A DNA stretch of 64,000 nucleotides from Holophagales bacterium (GTDB lineage Bacteria; Acidobacteriota; Thermoanaerobaculia; Multivoradales; Multivoraceae): contig VYDI01000034.1 of the NCBI GenBank assembly GCA_009843505.1, positions 682,001-746,000 on the forward strand. Direction: 5' to 3'. The notes under the pieces are model-generated. The model ran no database searches. It saw only the letters and a list, made by a program, of their open reading frames with translations, and was not told the origin of the DNA. This document shows positions 8,046-17,609 of the stretch, one piece after another. Numbering within the stretch: position 1 is the first letter of the stretch; each line of letters opens with the position of its first letter. The position numbers were made by a program, and so were the translations under genes.

Positions 8046-10106
8046 TTACCGAAAAAAGAACGGGCTGGTCCAGGCGGCGCCGCCGTCTTCCTGGACCACA
8101 CGAAGGTAGAGGTAGCCGCCAGCCTGAAACCCGGGCAGCGGCACGGTGAGGCTGCACTCTCGCTCACCCTCACCGCGCTCAGCTTCCCCGCAGAGTGCCT
8201 CGCCTGTCAGCGCGCCTGCGCCGGCAGCGCCCTGACGGCTGACCACTTCGATGCGCGCAATCTCCCCCGGTGCAATGGCCCGCACGACCAGAGTGGTTTC
8301 CGGCACGCCGGCGATCGGGCCGACGGTGCCCGCGGCGGCCGCTACGGCGGGGATGTCGGCGCCGATCGGCCACCCCGCGTAGCTCGCGCGCACCACGATC
8401 CGCGGTCCGTTCGTGGCATAGGTCCGACGCGCGAGCAGCGCCTCGTAGATCCCCTGCCGGGTTACTTCGTCACTCAGGATCGCCGCCACGCCGCCGCTCG
8501 GCGACGCGAGGTGGCCCAGGCCAGGATGCCCGTCGTGGCCGTCGCTCGAGCCCACGAAGCCGAGCCGGTAGCCTCGATCGAGGGCGTCGCGCACGAAGTT
8601 GCCGGCCAGGGCGTTCCGAACGACCATGCCCGGTGAGTCGGCAGCCTCGCTCGACCCGTGGACGGACACGATCTCGGTAGCCGGCTCGACTTCGGCCGGC
8701 GGCGGCGAAGACCAGTCCGTGGCGATCGGGGCCCCGGCCGAATGGTGGGCGAAGGTCAGCGCCCGCACGCCCTCGAGGCCGGCCCATAGCTCTCTCGGCT
8801 CGTCGTATCGCTCGTCGATCGAACTGAGAAGCAGGCCGGCCGCGGCCGCGGAGGTCGGCTCGAAGAAGACGACGTGGCGATGCCCCTCGACCCAGTTCGT
8901 CCACTCATAGCCGGCCAGCGCGACGAAGCGTCCCGGTTCGTTGCGGGCGTCTGCCGCGTCCAGCGTCCGCCGCCAGATCGAGGGCTCACCGTCCATGAAC
9001 CGCATACCCCAGTGGTCGTGATCGGTCACCGCCGCGGCGTCGAGAGCTGCCACCTCCCGCGCGTAGCGCAGCAGATCGTCCGGTGTCGCCGAACCGTCGG
9101 AAAGGCCCGAGTGGTTCTGAAGATCGGCCCACAGGACGCGCCGGCCGGCCGGCGCGACCACCAACGGGTTGCTTTCCGCTTCGAATCCGGGCTCTGCCGC
9201 GGTGCCGATCAACTGGCCGCGCACCCTGATGACACCGCCGGCCTCCGCGGAAAGCCGAAGCGGAATGACGAGCCGGCCTCGATCCTCCAGGGCGAGTGCC
9301 AGGGAGAGTGCCCTCTCCACGTCGGTCGCGGAATCAACTCTTGAGTCGACCAGGCTGGCACCCGCCGGCAATCGAAGTTCAAGCGTCCCGGCTGCCGCCG
9401 GCCAGCCGTTGCCAACCGCGTCAACCAGCGCCGCGGTGAGCGTGACCCGGTCGCCCGGCCGGGCGGTCGAGGGCAGGTGGAGCAGCAATCGTGCTGGCGG
9501 CCCCGGCATCACGTCGACGGCAGGCGACTCGGCGATCAGTTCCCGCACTCCGTCGCCGTCGCCGTCGACGGCGACCCAGAAGCGCGACTCGCGCTCGGCG
9601 TACCGGTCGGCCAGCGCGCCCGCCGGACCGGCGCCGTACGTGATCTCGATCCGCTCCCCTTCCCGCAAGGGACGGCCGCCGACATGAACGGCCAGCAACT
9701 GTTGATCGGGCGTCTCGGCCGACAGGTCCACACCCTCGGCGTCGGTAGCAATCCTCGTGAATCCGAGAGCCGCTTCGCGTTCGACCTGAGGAGTGCTCCA
9801 GGCCCAGAACGGAGACACCTGGAGATAGACGGCCCCGTCGACCGCAACCCCCAACGGTCCGGCCCGATAGACGATCCTCCAGCTTCCGGGTTGACCGGCG
9901 ACCGCAGGCCCACCGAGCTCCTCGACGCTCGCACTGCCGCCACCGTCCGCCTCGGCGCGCGGCCTCAGCAGGTCGGCGCGCAGTTCCTCGACAACGTCGA
10001 ACCGGGGTGAACGATCAGGCCAGTCACCGCTCGCCGATTCATCAGGCGCCGGCCCACACGCCACCACCGTGAGCATCAGGGCAGCGGCGAATCGGAGAGG
10101 GCGCAT
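8046..10106 (-). CDS. PHP-domain metal-dependent hydrolase lipoprotein (DUF3604-like)
   Basis: 686 residues from the ATG at 10106; the frame stays open to 10787 but that part lies antisense to the divergent kinase gene. Lipobox TVVACG near residue 17. Residues 20-310 are beta-rich with a calcium-binding-like DGDGDGV segment. A PHP phosphoesterase domain begins near residue 320 with DLQNHSGLSDG, followed by VTDHDHWG, FAHHSAG and SSDGHDGHPG, which supply most metal ligands. The first His of the canonical DLHxHS is Gln here. The substrate is unknown. It converges with the DUF4399 gene, 7 bases apart. Confidence 0.78.
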   Translation of the reverse strand: MRPLRFAAALMLTVVACGPAPDESASGDWPDRSPRFDVVEELRADLLRPRAEADGGGSASVEELGGPAVAGQPGSWRIVYRAGPLGVAVDGAVYLQVSPFWAWSTPQVEREAALGFTRIATDAEGVDLSAETPDQQLLAVHVGGRPLREGERIEITYGAGPAGALADRYAERESRFWVAVDGDGDGVRELIAESPAVDVMPGPPARLLLHLPSTARPGDRVTLTAALVDAVGNGWPAAAGTLELRLPAGASLVDSRVDSATDVERALSLALALEDRGRLVIPLRLSAEAGGVIRVRGQLIGTAAEPGFEAESNPLVVAPAGRRVLWADLQNHSGLSDGSATPDDLLRYAREVAALDAAAVTDHDHWGMRFMDGEPSIWRRTLDAADARNEPGRFVALAGYEWTNWVEGHRHVVFFEPTSAAAAGLLLSSIDERYDEPRELWAGLEGVRALTFAHHSAGAPIATDWSSPPPAEVEPATEIVSVHGSSEAADSPGMVVRNALAGNFVRDALDRGYRLGFVGSSDGHDGHPGLGHLASPSGGVAAILSDEVTRQGIYEALLARRTYATNGPRIVVRASYAGWPIGADIPAVAAAAGTVGPIAGVPETTLVVRAIAPGEIARIEVVSRQGAAGAGALTGEALCGEAERGEGERECSLTVPLPGFQAGGYLYLRVVQEDGGAAWTSPFFFR

Positions 10107-10160
10107 TCGGCGCGATCCTCTCACGACCGGCGGCAACGGCTGTAGTCTGAACGCTGTCCA

Positions 10161-10724
10161 ATGTCCTACAAGATCGCCTTCATCGGCACCCACGGCGTCG
10201 GCAAGACGACCCTCGCCTACGGGCTCGCCGCCCGCCTGAAACGCCGCGATATCAACCTGGACGTCGTGGTCGAGGTAGCGCGCCGTTGCCCGCTGCCGCT
10301 CAACGAGGGAACGACCCTGGAGGCGCAGTCGTGGATCCTCCATTCCCAGATCGCCGACGAACTGGCCGCCGAGGCCCGTTCGCCGGTCGTGATCTGCGAC
10401 CGCAGCGTCCTCGACAACTACGTCTACCTTCTGTTCGCCCGTGGCCGCCAGCCGGCCCTGGAACCCCTGATCGAGTCCTGGTGCACGACGTACGACCTGA
10501 AGGTCTACGTTCCGATCCTGCACGGCAGCGAGGCGCAACCCGACGGCGTCCGCGCCATCGACCCCGCCTTCCGGCAGCAGATCGACGATCGCCTCTGGAA
10601 CGAGCTGGAGGACCGTCGCATCGGAGTCCTGGTCCTCCAGCGGGAGGATCGCGACGGCTGGCTCGATACGGTCGAGGAAGCGGTCGCGAACCAGCTCCGC
10701 ATTCCCCAGCTCGACCTGCTCTGA
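10161..10724 (+). CDS. P-loop ATPase/kinase, NadR-like AAA_28 type
   Basis: 187 residues. A Walker A motif GTHGVGKT is at residues 9-16, and VVICDRSVLDNYVYL near 80-94 is the Walker B/lid region seen in nucleoside and NadR-type kinases. There is no DNA-binding or adenylyltransferase domain, so this is the isolated kinase-like domain. Cytosolic phosphorylation of a small nucleoside-like substrate is plausible but not shown. The gene is divergent from the PHP lipoprotein and upstream of nitronate monooxygenase. Confidence 0.75.
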   Translation: MSYKIAFIGTHGVGKTTLAYGLAARLKRRDINLDVVVEVARRCPLPLNEGTTLEAQSWILHSQIADELAAEARSPVVICDRSVLDNYVYLLFARGRQPALEPLIESWCTTYDLKVYVPILHGSEAQPDGVRAIDPAFRQQIDDRLWNELEDRRIGVLVLQREDRDGWLDTVEEAVANQLRIPQLDLL

Positions 10725-10844
10725 GCCACGAGCCGCACGCGTATACTCGCGGGCCGAACAACGAATCCAACCGTCAATCGTCCGCACTGCAGCCGACCTC
10801 GGCGCCCCTTGGCGCTGCCGGTCTCAGAATCGAGAGGAGCCGCC

Positions 10845-12011
10845 ATGTCCCGTCCCTTCCTGCGCACCGAACTCTGCGACATGCTCGGGATCGAGTATCC
10901 CGTGTTCTCCGCCGGCATGGGACCAGTGGCGGGCGGGGCAGAACCCGTCGCCAGGGCCGACCTGGTGGCCGCCGTTTCCGAGGCAGGTGGCCTGGGCGTG
11001 ATCGGAGGCGTTGCCTACAGCCCCGAAGACTTGCGGGCTGAAATCAACAAGGTGCGCGCGAAGACGGACAAGCCGTTCGGGGTCGACCTGCTGCTGGCTT
11101 CGAACTTCCTCGAGAAGGCGGGCAGCGGACCGATCTCGGCAACGGTGCCGACCCGCGACCTGGTGCCGGCGGAAACGCGCGACGCGCTCATGAAGATGGC
11201 CAAGAGCCTGGGCATCGAGTGGATCGAGGCCCCGCCCCCGGCCCCGAGCTGGCCGGTGCCCGAAGGCCAGAGCTACGCCGGCGCCCAGATGGAAGTCCTG
11301 CTGGAAGAGAAGATACCGGTGTTCGCCTCCGGCCTCGGTTCCCCGGCACCCTTCTCGAGAGCGCTCAAGGACGCTGGCATCAAGATCGTCTCCCTCGTCG
11401 GCAACGCCCGCGCCGCGCGGCGCGTCGCTGAGGGCGGCGCCGACATCGTCGTCGCCCAGGGCACGGAAGCCGGCGGCCACACCGGCAAGATCGGCACCCT
11501 GGCGCTCCTGCCCCAGGTCATGGACGCGGTCGCGCCGATCCCGGTCGTTGCCGCGGGCGGCGTCGCCGACGGCCGCGGCCTGGCGGCGGTCATCGCGGCG
11601 GGAGCCATCGGCGCCTGGTGCGGCACCGCTTTCCTGGTTTCCAACGAGGCGAACCAGCCCGCCCTGCAGAAGCAGCGCATCCTGGAAGCCGCCACCGAGG
11701 ACACGGTGGTCACCCGTCTCTACAGCGGCAAGACGATGCGCAACATCACGAATCCGCTGATCCAGGCCTGGGAAGCCAGCGGCATCCGGGCGCTGCCGAT
11801 GGGGCTCCAGGGCGTGCTCACCCGCGACCTGCTCCACTCCATCCGCACCGCCGGACGGGACGACCTGCTGATGAACGCCGCCGGCCAGGCCTCCGGCATG
11901 CTGCAGAAGGCTCGCCCGGCCAGCGAGATCCTCCACGAGATGGTGGCGGACGCCTCACACCTCCTGGGTGCGCGGCTCTCCCAGCGGGTTCAGGTCCAGG
12001 TCGCCGTCTGA
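10845..12011 (+). CDS. Nitronate monooxygenase family protein
   Basis: 388 residues from the ATG at 10845, with GAGAGGAG upstream; an in-frame ATG at 10809 lacks a site. This is an FMN TIM barrel: an AGMG turn after strand 1, VAQGTEAGGHTGKIG (flavin contact and active-site His of class I nitronate monooxygenases) and VVAAGGVADGRGLAAVIAAGA (phosphate-binding loop). It would oxidise alkyl nitronates such as propionate-3-nitronate, using O2. Related enoyl-ACP reductase FabK-type enzymes share the fold, so activity on nitronates is inferred. Confidence 0.88.
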   Translation: MSRPFLRTELCDMLGIEYPVFSAGMGPVAGGAEPVARADLVAAVSEAGGLGVIGGVAYSPEDLRAEINKVRAKTDKPFGVDLLLASNFLEKAGSGPISATVPTRDLVPAETRDALMKMAKSLGIEWIEAPPPAPSWPVPEGQSYAGAQMEVLLEEKIPVFASGLGSPAPFSRALKDAGIKIVSLVGNARAARRVAEGGADIVVAQGTEAGGHTGKIGTLALLPQVMDAVAPIPVVAAGGVADGRGLAAVIAAGAIGAWCGTAFLVSNEANQPALQKQRILEAATEDTVVTRLYSGKTMRNITNPLIQAWEASGIRALPMGLQGVLTRDLLHSIRTAGRDDLLMNAAGQASGMLQKARPASEILHEMVADASHLLGARLSQRVQVQVAV

Positions 12012-12021
12012 AGCCAGGCCT

Positions 12022-13113
12022 TCACCAGCGCCGGGCGTCGGGCTCGATCGCTTCGAGGTCGAAGCAGTGGGTTCCGGCGGGATGCCTCCAGAACCGCTCA
12101 CGGTAGGGGTACATCCGTAGCGACGCCTGATCGGTGGGCGCATCGAGGCTGAACGTCGCACAGAGTTCGTACGCCTTGTCGCCCGTAGCCCTGAAGGAGT
12201 AAGGCTCCCGGCTTTCGGGATCGACGATCGACACGATGTTGATGTCCCGCTCGCCGCTGAGGGACTCCAGGCCCCCGGGCAGGGAACCATTCCGTTCCCA
12301 GTAGATGTCGACGCCCCGAACGATGTCCCGCAGATTCCCTACGCGGGCGACATCCAGCCCGCGCTCGCGCGCCTGGCCGGGCGAGCCAACAGCAACCAGT
12401 CCCAGGACGACCGCCAGCAGGACGGCGACCGCCGAGACGCCGGCGAAGACGGTCGGCAGCTTCGGCGCCTGACCGCCCTCGGCCCCTTCCGCGTCATCCT
12501 GGCGGAGATCCCAGAAGTAGTAGCCGAACACGCTGCCGGCAATCGCCGCCACCACTCCGACCTTCAGAAGAAACCGTACGGCCAACTCGCCACCCAGACC
12601 GAAGAACACCAGGGCGATCAGGTCACCGGCCAGAACGCCCGCCGCGACAAACAGCGTCAGATACGTGAGCCACTTCCTGATCCGTGACGAGCGCAAGTCC
12701 GGATCGTCGCGCAACGTGCGCCTCACCATCCGCTGAACCAGCAGGAATGCCGGGAAGGAGATGACGAGATAGGCCAGCCCCCAGCGCAGCATTTCGGCGG
12801 AAGCCGCGGCCGGAAGAGTGAACGCCACGTCGGCGAAGGTCCGGTTGATCAGCACGAACGTCACGTTGCCGAAGCTGATCGCCGCCGTGTACAACGCGGC
12901 GAAGAGGACGAGGTAGAGAAAGGCCTCGCGGGCGCCCAGATACGGACGCGGCCGCGGGATCGGCGCGACGAAGTCCCGGTCCACCCAGGCGCTGAGTGCC
13001 TTGTCGATGTCGTCCTGCCGCCAGCTCGCATCGGCCAGCGCCTCCCGGATCTCGTCGCGGCTCGCGCCCCGCGACAGTGCTTCTCGTACGAACCGGCTCA
13101 GTTCCTCGTTCAC
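12022..13113 (-). CDS. DUF5671 membrane protein with pseudopilin-like tail
   Basis: 363 residues from a GTG preceded by GGAGGAG. Residues 1-45 are a soluble helical segment (FVREALSRGASRDEIREAL). Residues 58-250 hold about six membrane helices matching DUF5671, which occurs in uncharacterised inner-membrane proteins. Residues 260-363 are periplasmic, with DIVRGVDIYWERNGSLPGGLESL, a pattern like the helix and loop of type II secretion pseudopilins. A perfect palindrome upstream (13130-13146) is a candidate operator. Function unknown. Confidence 0.7.
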   Translation of the reverse strand: MNEELSRFVREALSRGASRDEIREALADASWRQDDIDKALSAWVDRDFVAPIPRPRPYLGAREAFLYLVLFAALYTAAISFGNVTFVLINRTFADVAFTLPAAASAEMLRWGLAYLVISFPAFLLVQRMVRRTLRDDPDLRSSRIRKWLTYLTLFVAAGVLAGDLIALVFFGLGGELAVRFLLKVGVVAAIAGSVFGYYFWDLRQDDAEGAEGGQAPKLPTVFAGVSAVAVLLAVVLGLVAVGSPGQARERGLDVARVGNLRDIVRGVDIYWERNGSLPGGLESLSGERDINIVSIVDPESREPYSFRATGDKAYELCATFSLDAPTDQASLRMYPYRERFWRHPAGTHCFDLEAIEPDARRW

Positions 13114-13129
13114 GGTTTCTCCTCCGCGT

Positions 13130-13146
13130 TGTTGACGATGTCAACA
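13130..13146. promoter_or_regulatory. 17-bp perfect palindrome, candidate operator
   Basis: TGTTGAC-GAT-GTCAACA lies between the divergent DUF5671 gene (start 13113, minus) and the RraA-like gene (start 13200, plus). Its position next to a TGTAAT-like hexamer on the minus strand would fit a repressor site at the promoter of the DUF5671 gene. No matching regulator is encoded nearby. Confidence 0.4.
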
Positions 13147-13185
13147 TTACACACGATCTCCCGCCGCGTCAACAGCGATGCAAGC

Positions 13186-13191
13186 TAGACT
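13186..13191 (+). promoter_or_regulatory. -10-like hexamer TAGACT of the RraA-like gene
   Basis: TAGACT ends 8 nt before the ATG at 13200 with no ribosome-binding site, the same arrangement as at 182 and 5735. Confidence 0.42.
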
Positions 13192-13199
13192 GCGCGCCC

Positions 13200-13898
13200 A
13201 TGACTTCTTCCGCCGTTCTCGACGCTCTCCGTTCCCTCGACACGCCCACCGTCTGCAACGCGCTGGAGGTCGTGGCCCCCAGGCGGCGCGGCCACGGCTA
13301 CACCGTCGACCCGCTCGTGTGCGCGCGGCCCGATCTGCCGCCGATCGTCGGCTTCGCGCGCACCGCCCGCATCCGCGCCCAGCACCCGAACGCGGCCGAT
13401 CCCAAGCAGGCCCGCCGCGCCTCCGTCGGCTACTACGACTACCTGGCTTCCGGCGACGGCCCGACGATCACGGTCATCCAGGACCTCGACGACGGGGCCC
13501 GCGGCTACGGCGCCTTCTGGGGCGAGGTGAACTCGAACATCCACCGCGGCCTGGGCTGCCTCGGCGTGATCACGGACGGCAGCATCCGCGACCTGGACGA
13601 CGTCGCCGAGGGCTTCCAGCTCCTCGCCGGTCGGGTCGGGCCGTCACATGCGTTCGTCCACGTGGTCGACTACGGCGGTCCGGTGACCGTCGCCGGCATG
13701 GCAGTCTCGGACGGCGACCTGATCCACGCCGACCAGCACGGCGCCGTGGTCATCCCCGCCGACGTGGCCGACCAGGTCGAGGCGGCCGCCGACCTGATCG
13801 CCCGGCGCGAACGAGTCATCATCGACGCGGCCAAGCAGCCGGACTTCGACTTCGAGAAGCTGAAGGCCGCCTGGGGCGAGGCGGCGGAGATCCACTGA
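13200..13898 (+). CDS. RraA family protein (HMG/CHA aldolase-like)
   Basis: 232 residues from the ATG at 13200; upstream extension of the frame overlaps the divergent gene. The RraA fold is seen in [11 protein letters not shown] at the N-terminus, the central [34 protein letters not shown] (the DG..RD pattern of the family) and [18 protein letters not shown]. Members are either divalent-metal aldolases for 4-hydroxy-4-methyl-2-oxoglutarate or RNase E inhibitors. The retained GD..HAD..G region favours the aldolase-like group. It converges with the amidase gene. Confidence 0.85.
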   Translation: MTSSAVLDALRSLDTPTVCNALEVVAPRRRGHGYTVDPLVCARPDLPPIVGFARTARIRAQHPNAADPKQARRASVGYYDYLASGDGPTITVIQDLDDGARGYGAFWGEVNSNIHRGLGCLGVITDGSIRDLDDVAEGFQLLAGRVGPSHAFVHVVDYGGPVTVAGMAVSDGDLIHADQHGAVVIPADVADQVEAAADLIARRERVIIDAAKQPDFDFEKLKAAWGEAAEIH

Positions 13899-13913
13899 GT
13901 CGGCGGCGAGCGC

Positions 13914-15458
13914 TCAGGCCATCACGGGATCGATCGGCGTGATGATGCCGAGCGCGTCCTCGATCGCCTGGGCCGCCTCGAGGCAGAGACCCTCCTGGTA
14001 GCGGCCGCCGATCACCTCGACCACCTGGGGGAGGCCGTTGGCAACGCCCGTCGGCACGCAGACGGCGGGCAGGCCCAGGAGGTTGAGCGCGACCTCGAAC
14101 CGCATCTGGTCCAGGACCGCCCCCGGGTCCTCGAGGTCGAGGCCGATGACGAAGGGCGGCTCGGTCATGATCGGGCCGACGATCAGAGGATAGTCCTCCT
14201 GGAACTCCTGCCAGGCGCTGGCGATCGCGTGGCGTTGACCGTACACCGCCATGTATTCGACCGGCGATTCGACTGCGAAGAGGTCGAGCGCGCGGTCCAG
14301 GAAGTCGAAGGCAGCCGGCGACATGATCTCTTCCAGCGCTGACCGCGTGACGCTCAGCTCGTAACCCAGCAGGACCTCCCATGCCCGGCGGGCCTCCGCG
14401 ACCATCGGCGGCTCTACCTCCTCCACCTCGTAGCCCGCGGCCGCCAACGCTTCTCCCGCGGCGCGGACGCTGGCAGCGATGTCCGGGTGGGTGGAGCCCC
14501 CGCTCGGCTCCGGGACCAGGGCGACCTTCACCGGTGACGCCGGCGCTTCCAGATCCAGTGGCACCGGGACCGACAGCGGATCGCTGCGGTGATAGCGCCC
14601 GAGCAGTTCGTAGGCGGTCCGCAGGTCGGCGACGCGGCGCGCCATCGGCCCGTCGACGGCCATCAACTGGCCCGACATGCTGCCTCCCGTGGCGCTCGCG
14701 ATGCGCCCCAACGTCGGCTTGAGCGACGCGATGCCGTTGCACTGGGCCGGAATGCGGAGCGAACCGCCGATGTCATTGCCGAGCCCGAGGCAACTCATCC
14801 CGCTCGCCAGCGCGGAGCCTTCGCCGCCGCTCGAACCGCCGACGTTGCGGTCCGCGGCCCACGGGTTGCGCGTGACGCCGTAGAGGAAGCTGTCCGTATG
14901 AACCCTGAGGCCGAGATCGGGCAGGTTCGTCCGGGTCAGGACGATGGCCCCGGCCTCCTTGAGGCGCGTCACGATCAGCGCGTCCTCTTCGGCGTTCTCC
15001 TCGGCAAATGCCGGCACGCCGTTCGTGGTCGGAGTGCCGGCGACGGCGATGTTGTCCTTCACCGAGATCGGCACGCCGTGCAGCGGACCCAGTTCGGCGC
15101 CCGCCGCCACCGCCTCGTCGGCGGCCTGAGCGGCGGCGCGGGCCTCGTCGGCCAGCACGCGCACGACGGCATTCAGGTGGCCGTTCACCGCCTCCACGCG
15201 GGCCAGGTGCGACTCGATCACGTCGACGCTCGAGACCTCGCCGCGGCGGATGGCCGCCGCGAGTTCGCCGGCGCCGGCGAGCCACAGGTCGTCGGGCATC
15301 GGCCCGGCGGCCACATCGGCGGCGCTATCCGCGGCAGTCGTCGCATCGCCGTTACAACCGGCGAGCAAGCCAGCGGCGCCGGCCAGGGACAGGGCGTGAA
15401 TCACCTGACGCCGAGAAACGCCGTTGATCTCCTGGGGCTCGAGCTCCTGTGTCGTCAT
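13914..15458 (-). CDS. Tat-exported amidase lipoprotein
   Basis: 514 residues, ATG preceded by GGAGG. The N-terminus has twin arginines ([15 protein letters not shown]16-R17) and a lipobox LLAGC with Cys35, so it should be exported folded and lipidated. The amidase signature is complete: Lys134 in ISVKDN, cis-Ser209 in GGSSGG and nucleophile Ser233 in DIGGS, with the usual 24-residue Ser-Ser spacing. It hydrolyses an amide or acts as an amidotransferase-like enzyme, but export argues against a GatA role. The substrate is unknown. Confidence 0.92.
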   Translation of the reverse strand: MTTQELEPQEINGVSRRQVIHALSLAGAAGLLAGCNGDATTAADSAADVAAGPMPDDLWLAGAGELAAAIRRGEVSSVDVIESHLARVEAVNGHLNAVVRVLADEARAAAQAADEAVAAGAELGPLHGVPISVKDNIAVAGTPTTNGVPAFAEENAEEDALIVTRLKEAGAIVLTRTNLPDLGLRVHTDSFLYGVTRNPWAADRNVGGSSGGEGSALASGMSCLGLGNDIGGSLRIPAQCNGIASLKPTLGRIASATGGSMSGQLMAVDGPMARRVADLRTAYELLGRYHRSDPLSVPVPLDLEAPASPVKVALVPEPSGGSTHPDIAASVRAAGEALAAAGYEVEEVEPPMVAEARRAWEVLLGYELSVTRSALEEIMSPAAFDFLDRALDLFAVESPVEYMAVYGQRHAIASAWQEFQEDYPLIVGPIMTEPPFVIGLDLEDPGAVLDQMRFEVALNLLGLPAVCVPTGVANGLPQVVEVIGGRYQEGLCLEAAQAIEDALGIITPIDPVMA

Positions 15459-15472
15459 TGTAGTGCCTCCAT

Positions 15473-15518
15473 ACTGGGTGCGCCGGCGTCCCCGCCGGCA
15501 GCCGGCGCGTAGCGCCGG
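15473..15518 (+). repeat. REP-like hairpin repeat, copy B, with second hairpin
   Basis: Positions 15473-15500 are ACTGGGTGC followed by hairpin GCCGGCG-TCCC-CGCCGGC and A, identical to copy C. A second perfect hairpin CCGGCGC-GTA-GCGCCGG follows at 15502-15518, then CCTCCG, which is also found after copy C. It sits in the 80-base gap between the amidase and PhoD genes. Confidence 0.78.
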
Positions 15519-15538
15519 TCCTCCGTCGTTCTACCTCG

Positions 15539-16618
15539 CTAGTCGCCGGCTCGCAGGTCGTCCAGACCGAGCGTTTCTCCGAGGGCCGGCTCGCCGTCCA
15601 TGCCACGGACTTCCAGCGTCACCGAACGGGAAGTCCAGTCGATCGACAGCGCACCGTAGTTCTCCGGCCGATAGGTCGGACCCACCCGGTACGGCCCGGC
15701 CTCTTCCTCGCTGGCGAACGCCGAGTTGAGGGAACTCGCGGTGAGTTCCAGAAGCGGATAGCCGAGCGCGTCGTCGCGACGGTAGATGCCGCCGCGGTGG
15801 CGGTCGCCGGAGATGATCACCACGCCGTTCGCGCCCGTCTCGCGCAGGAGGGCGAAGAGGCGATCACGCTCGGCCGGCATCTGCTTCCACGCTTCGTAAC
15901 CGTGTCCATCGGCGATCACCTGGATCGACGACGCGAGGATGCGCAGATCCGCCTCCTCCTGGAGCACCTCGCCAAGCCACGCCCACTGCTCCTCGCCCAG
16001 CATCGTCTTCGATGGATCAGGATCCGGCATGTAGCGCTCCTTGCCCGGCGCACCGCGCTCGTCGGTCAGCCGTAGCGGGGAGCGAAAGTACCGCGTGTCG
16101 AGCAGGATGAGCTGAACACGCTGACCCGGCGGGCCGTAGGTCACGGCGTCGTAGACCCCCGGCCGCGAGGCACGCTCTGAATCCGGCGGCACGTCCCAGA
16201 AGTCCTCGAAGATCCGCTGCGCCTCTTCGCGGCCGAAGAAGTCGGCGCCGGCGTCGTTCAGACCATAGTCATGGTCGTCCCAGGTGGCGGCGAGCGGCAC
16301 TCCCGCCTGTCGCAGCCGGCTGAAGCCCTCGGCTTCCGCCTGCATCGCGTAGGCGTCCCGCAACTCACGCAGGTCCTCGGACTCGACGTCGCCGTAGACG
16401 TTGTCGCCGAGGAACACGAAGAGTTCGAAGTCGTCGTCGAGAATCGCGTCGAAGATCGGCTGCGGCAGGTCCTGCCTCAGGCAGGAACCGAGGCCAATTC
16501 GCTCGAGCGCCGGCTCGACCGCGGCGGCTTCGGTCTCCGCGGCCGGTTCCGGGGCCGAAGCGCCGCAGGCCAGAGCCAGCAGCGCGGCCGCGAGGAGCGC
16601 CTCAGTTCGCAGCTTCAC
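15539..16618 (-). CDS. PhoD-type alkaline phosphatase/phosphodiesterase, lipoprotein
   Basis: 359 residues from a GTG at 16618 that overlaps the stop of the preceding gene by 17 nt; the open frame back to 16681 overlaps more and has no signal sequence. LLALACG is a lipobox. PhoD metal and active-site motifs are present: IGLGSC, FVFLGDNVYGD, ATWDDHDYGLND and IISGDRHRGG. The family uses iron and calcium to cleave phosphate mono- or diesters outside the cytoplasm. It is the last gene of a three-gene run with an outer-membrane protein and an unknown secreted protein. Confidence 0.9.
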   Translation of the reverse strand: MKLRTEALLAAALLALACGASAPEPAAETEAAAVEPALERIGLGSCLRQDLPQPIFDAILDDDFELFVFLGDNVYGDVESEDLRELRDAYAMQAEAEGFSRLRQAGVPLAATWDDHDYGLNDAGADFFGREEAQRIFEDFWDVPPDSERASRPGVYDAVTYGPPGQRVQLILLDTRYFRSPLRLTDERGAPGKERYMPDPDPSKTMLGEEQWAWLGEVLQEEADLRILASSIQVIADGHGYEAWKQMPAERDRLFALLRETGANGVVIISGDRHRGGIYRRDDALGYPLLELTASSLNSAFASEEEAGPYRVGPTYRPENYGALSIDWTSRSVTLEVRGMDGEPALGETLGLDDLRAGD

Positions 16619-17609
16619 GACACACGCTCTCGATCGAGAACCCTGACGGGTCCGGCAGTTTTCCAGCAGCGACCATCTCATCGATCAGCTTCTCCGTCTC
16701 CGTGACCCGGTCCCTCTTCGCATACTCCTGACGCCTCGCCCTCACCTGCGGGTGTTCAAGCATCGGACAGTATCCCAGCATCCGCGGCTTCACTTTTCGC
16801 CACTTCCGGCGCACGTAGATGTTCGGCTGGTAGGACTCGTCCCACTCGGGCGTCACATAGTGGCGCAGATCGAACGGTCTGCGGAGGCGCCACACTCCCT
16901 CATCGTAGACGATGTGGGGGTCGTCACCGGCGCAGAGGTGCTCGTAGAACCACATGCCCTCGTAGTTGGCCTCCAGGTCGGCCAGGGAGAGAACGCCCGA
17001 GACGGCCCTGCCGAGGATCGTGATCTCATGCTGCAGACCCCGATGTACAGCCCGATCCTCCGCTTCGGTGGCCGTGACGCCCCGCGCGCGGGCCTTTCGG
17101 TACCACCGGTGGTAGTACCAGGCGGTTCCCAGAAAGTGGGTCAGCTTGTCCGTACCAAGCCGTATGCCGTCGACCTCCACCGTCGGACTCGGCGGCATCC
17201 ACCGGCCGGTGTCGAACAGGGGCGACGTGCCGCCGTAGATGTACTTCTGCTCGAACTCCCGCATCTCCTCGGAGCCCGAGGGCGACCGGCTGACCAGGGG
17301 CGAGTTCACCGACCAGGTCTCGAAGCCGTCGAAGAACAGCATGCGATGACGCTTGAAGAACCGGAACCGTACCTTCTGGCACCGCCGGTCCCTGCCCTCC
17401 CGGTTCAGCTCGGCGACCAGGCGCTCGAGTTCCAGGTTGACCCGGGCGTTCAGCACCTCGGTCATGTCCTCGAGGTGGCGGCCCCAGGCGAAGAACTGGT
17501 CCGTTTCGAGACCCGATGCGGCCCCGGCGCCCCCGAGTCCGGGAAGCAACGCCAAGACCACAGCGGCGAGTCCGAAACGCGGGGATGCCGGTCGCGCCGT
17601 TCCCGGCAT
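16602..17609 (-). CDS. Secreted protein of unknown function
   Basis: 335 residues with a signal peptide to about residue 32 (ends GAGAASG). I recognise no domain. Visible features are a basic, aromatic stretch KVRFRFFKRHRMLFFDGFETW, IRLGTDKLTHFLGTAWYYHRWY in the middle (His and Tyr rich), and a conserved-looking FYEHLCAGDDPHIVYDEGVWRLRRPFDLRHYV. Cysteines are few. Its ATG overlaps the TGA of the preceding gene in TGATG, and its own end overlaps the PhoD start, so the three are translationally coupled. Confidence 0.7.
   Translation of the reverse strand: MPGTARPASPRFGLAAVVLALLPGLGGAGAASGLETDQFFAWGRHLEDMTEVLNARVNLELERLVAELNREGRDRRCQKVRFRFFKRHRMLFFDGFETWSVNSPLVSRSPSGSEEMREFEQKYIYGGTSPLFDTGRWMPPSPTVEVDGIRLGTDKLTHFLGTAWYYHRWYRKARARGVTATEAEDRAVHRGLQHEITILGRAVSGVLSLADLEANYEGMWFYEHLCAGDDPHIVYDEGVWRLRRPFDLRHYVTPEWDESYQPNIYVRRKWRKVKPRMLGYCPMLEHPQVRARRQEYAKRDRVTETEKLIDEMVAAGKLPDPSGFSIESVCREAAN

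Noticed and set aside
8046..10787. Long version of the PHP gene starting at 10787
   Set aside because: The extra 227 residues are antisense to the kinase gene and precede an obvious lipoprotein signal at 10106.
11958..11990. CTGGGTGCGC inside the nitronate monooxygenase gene
   Set aside because: Preceded by C not A and not followed by a 7-4-7 hairpin; it encodes conserved residues, so it is a chance resemblance to the repeat head.
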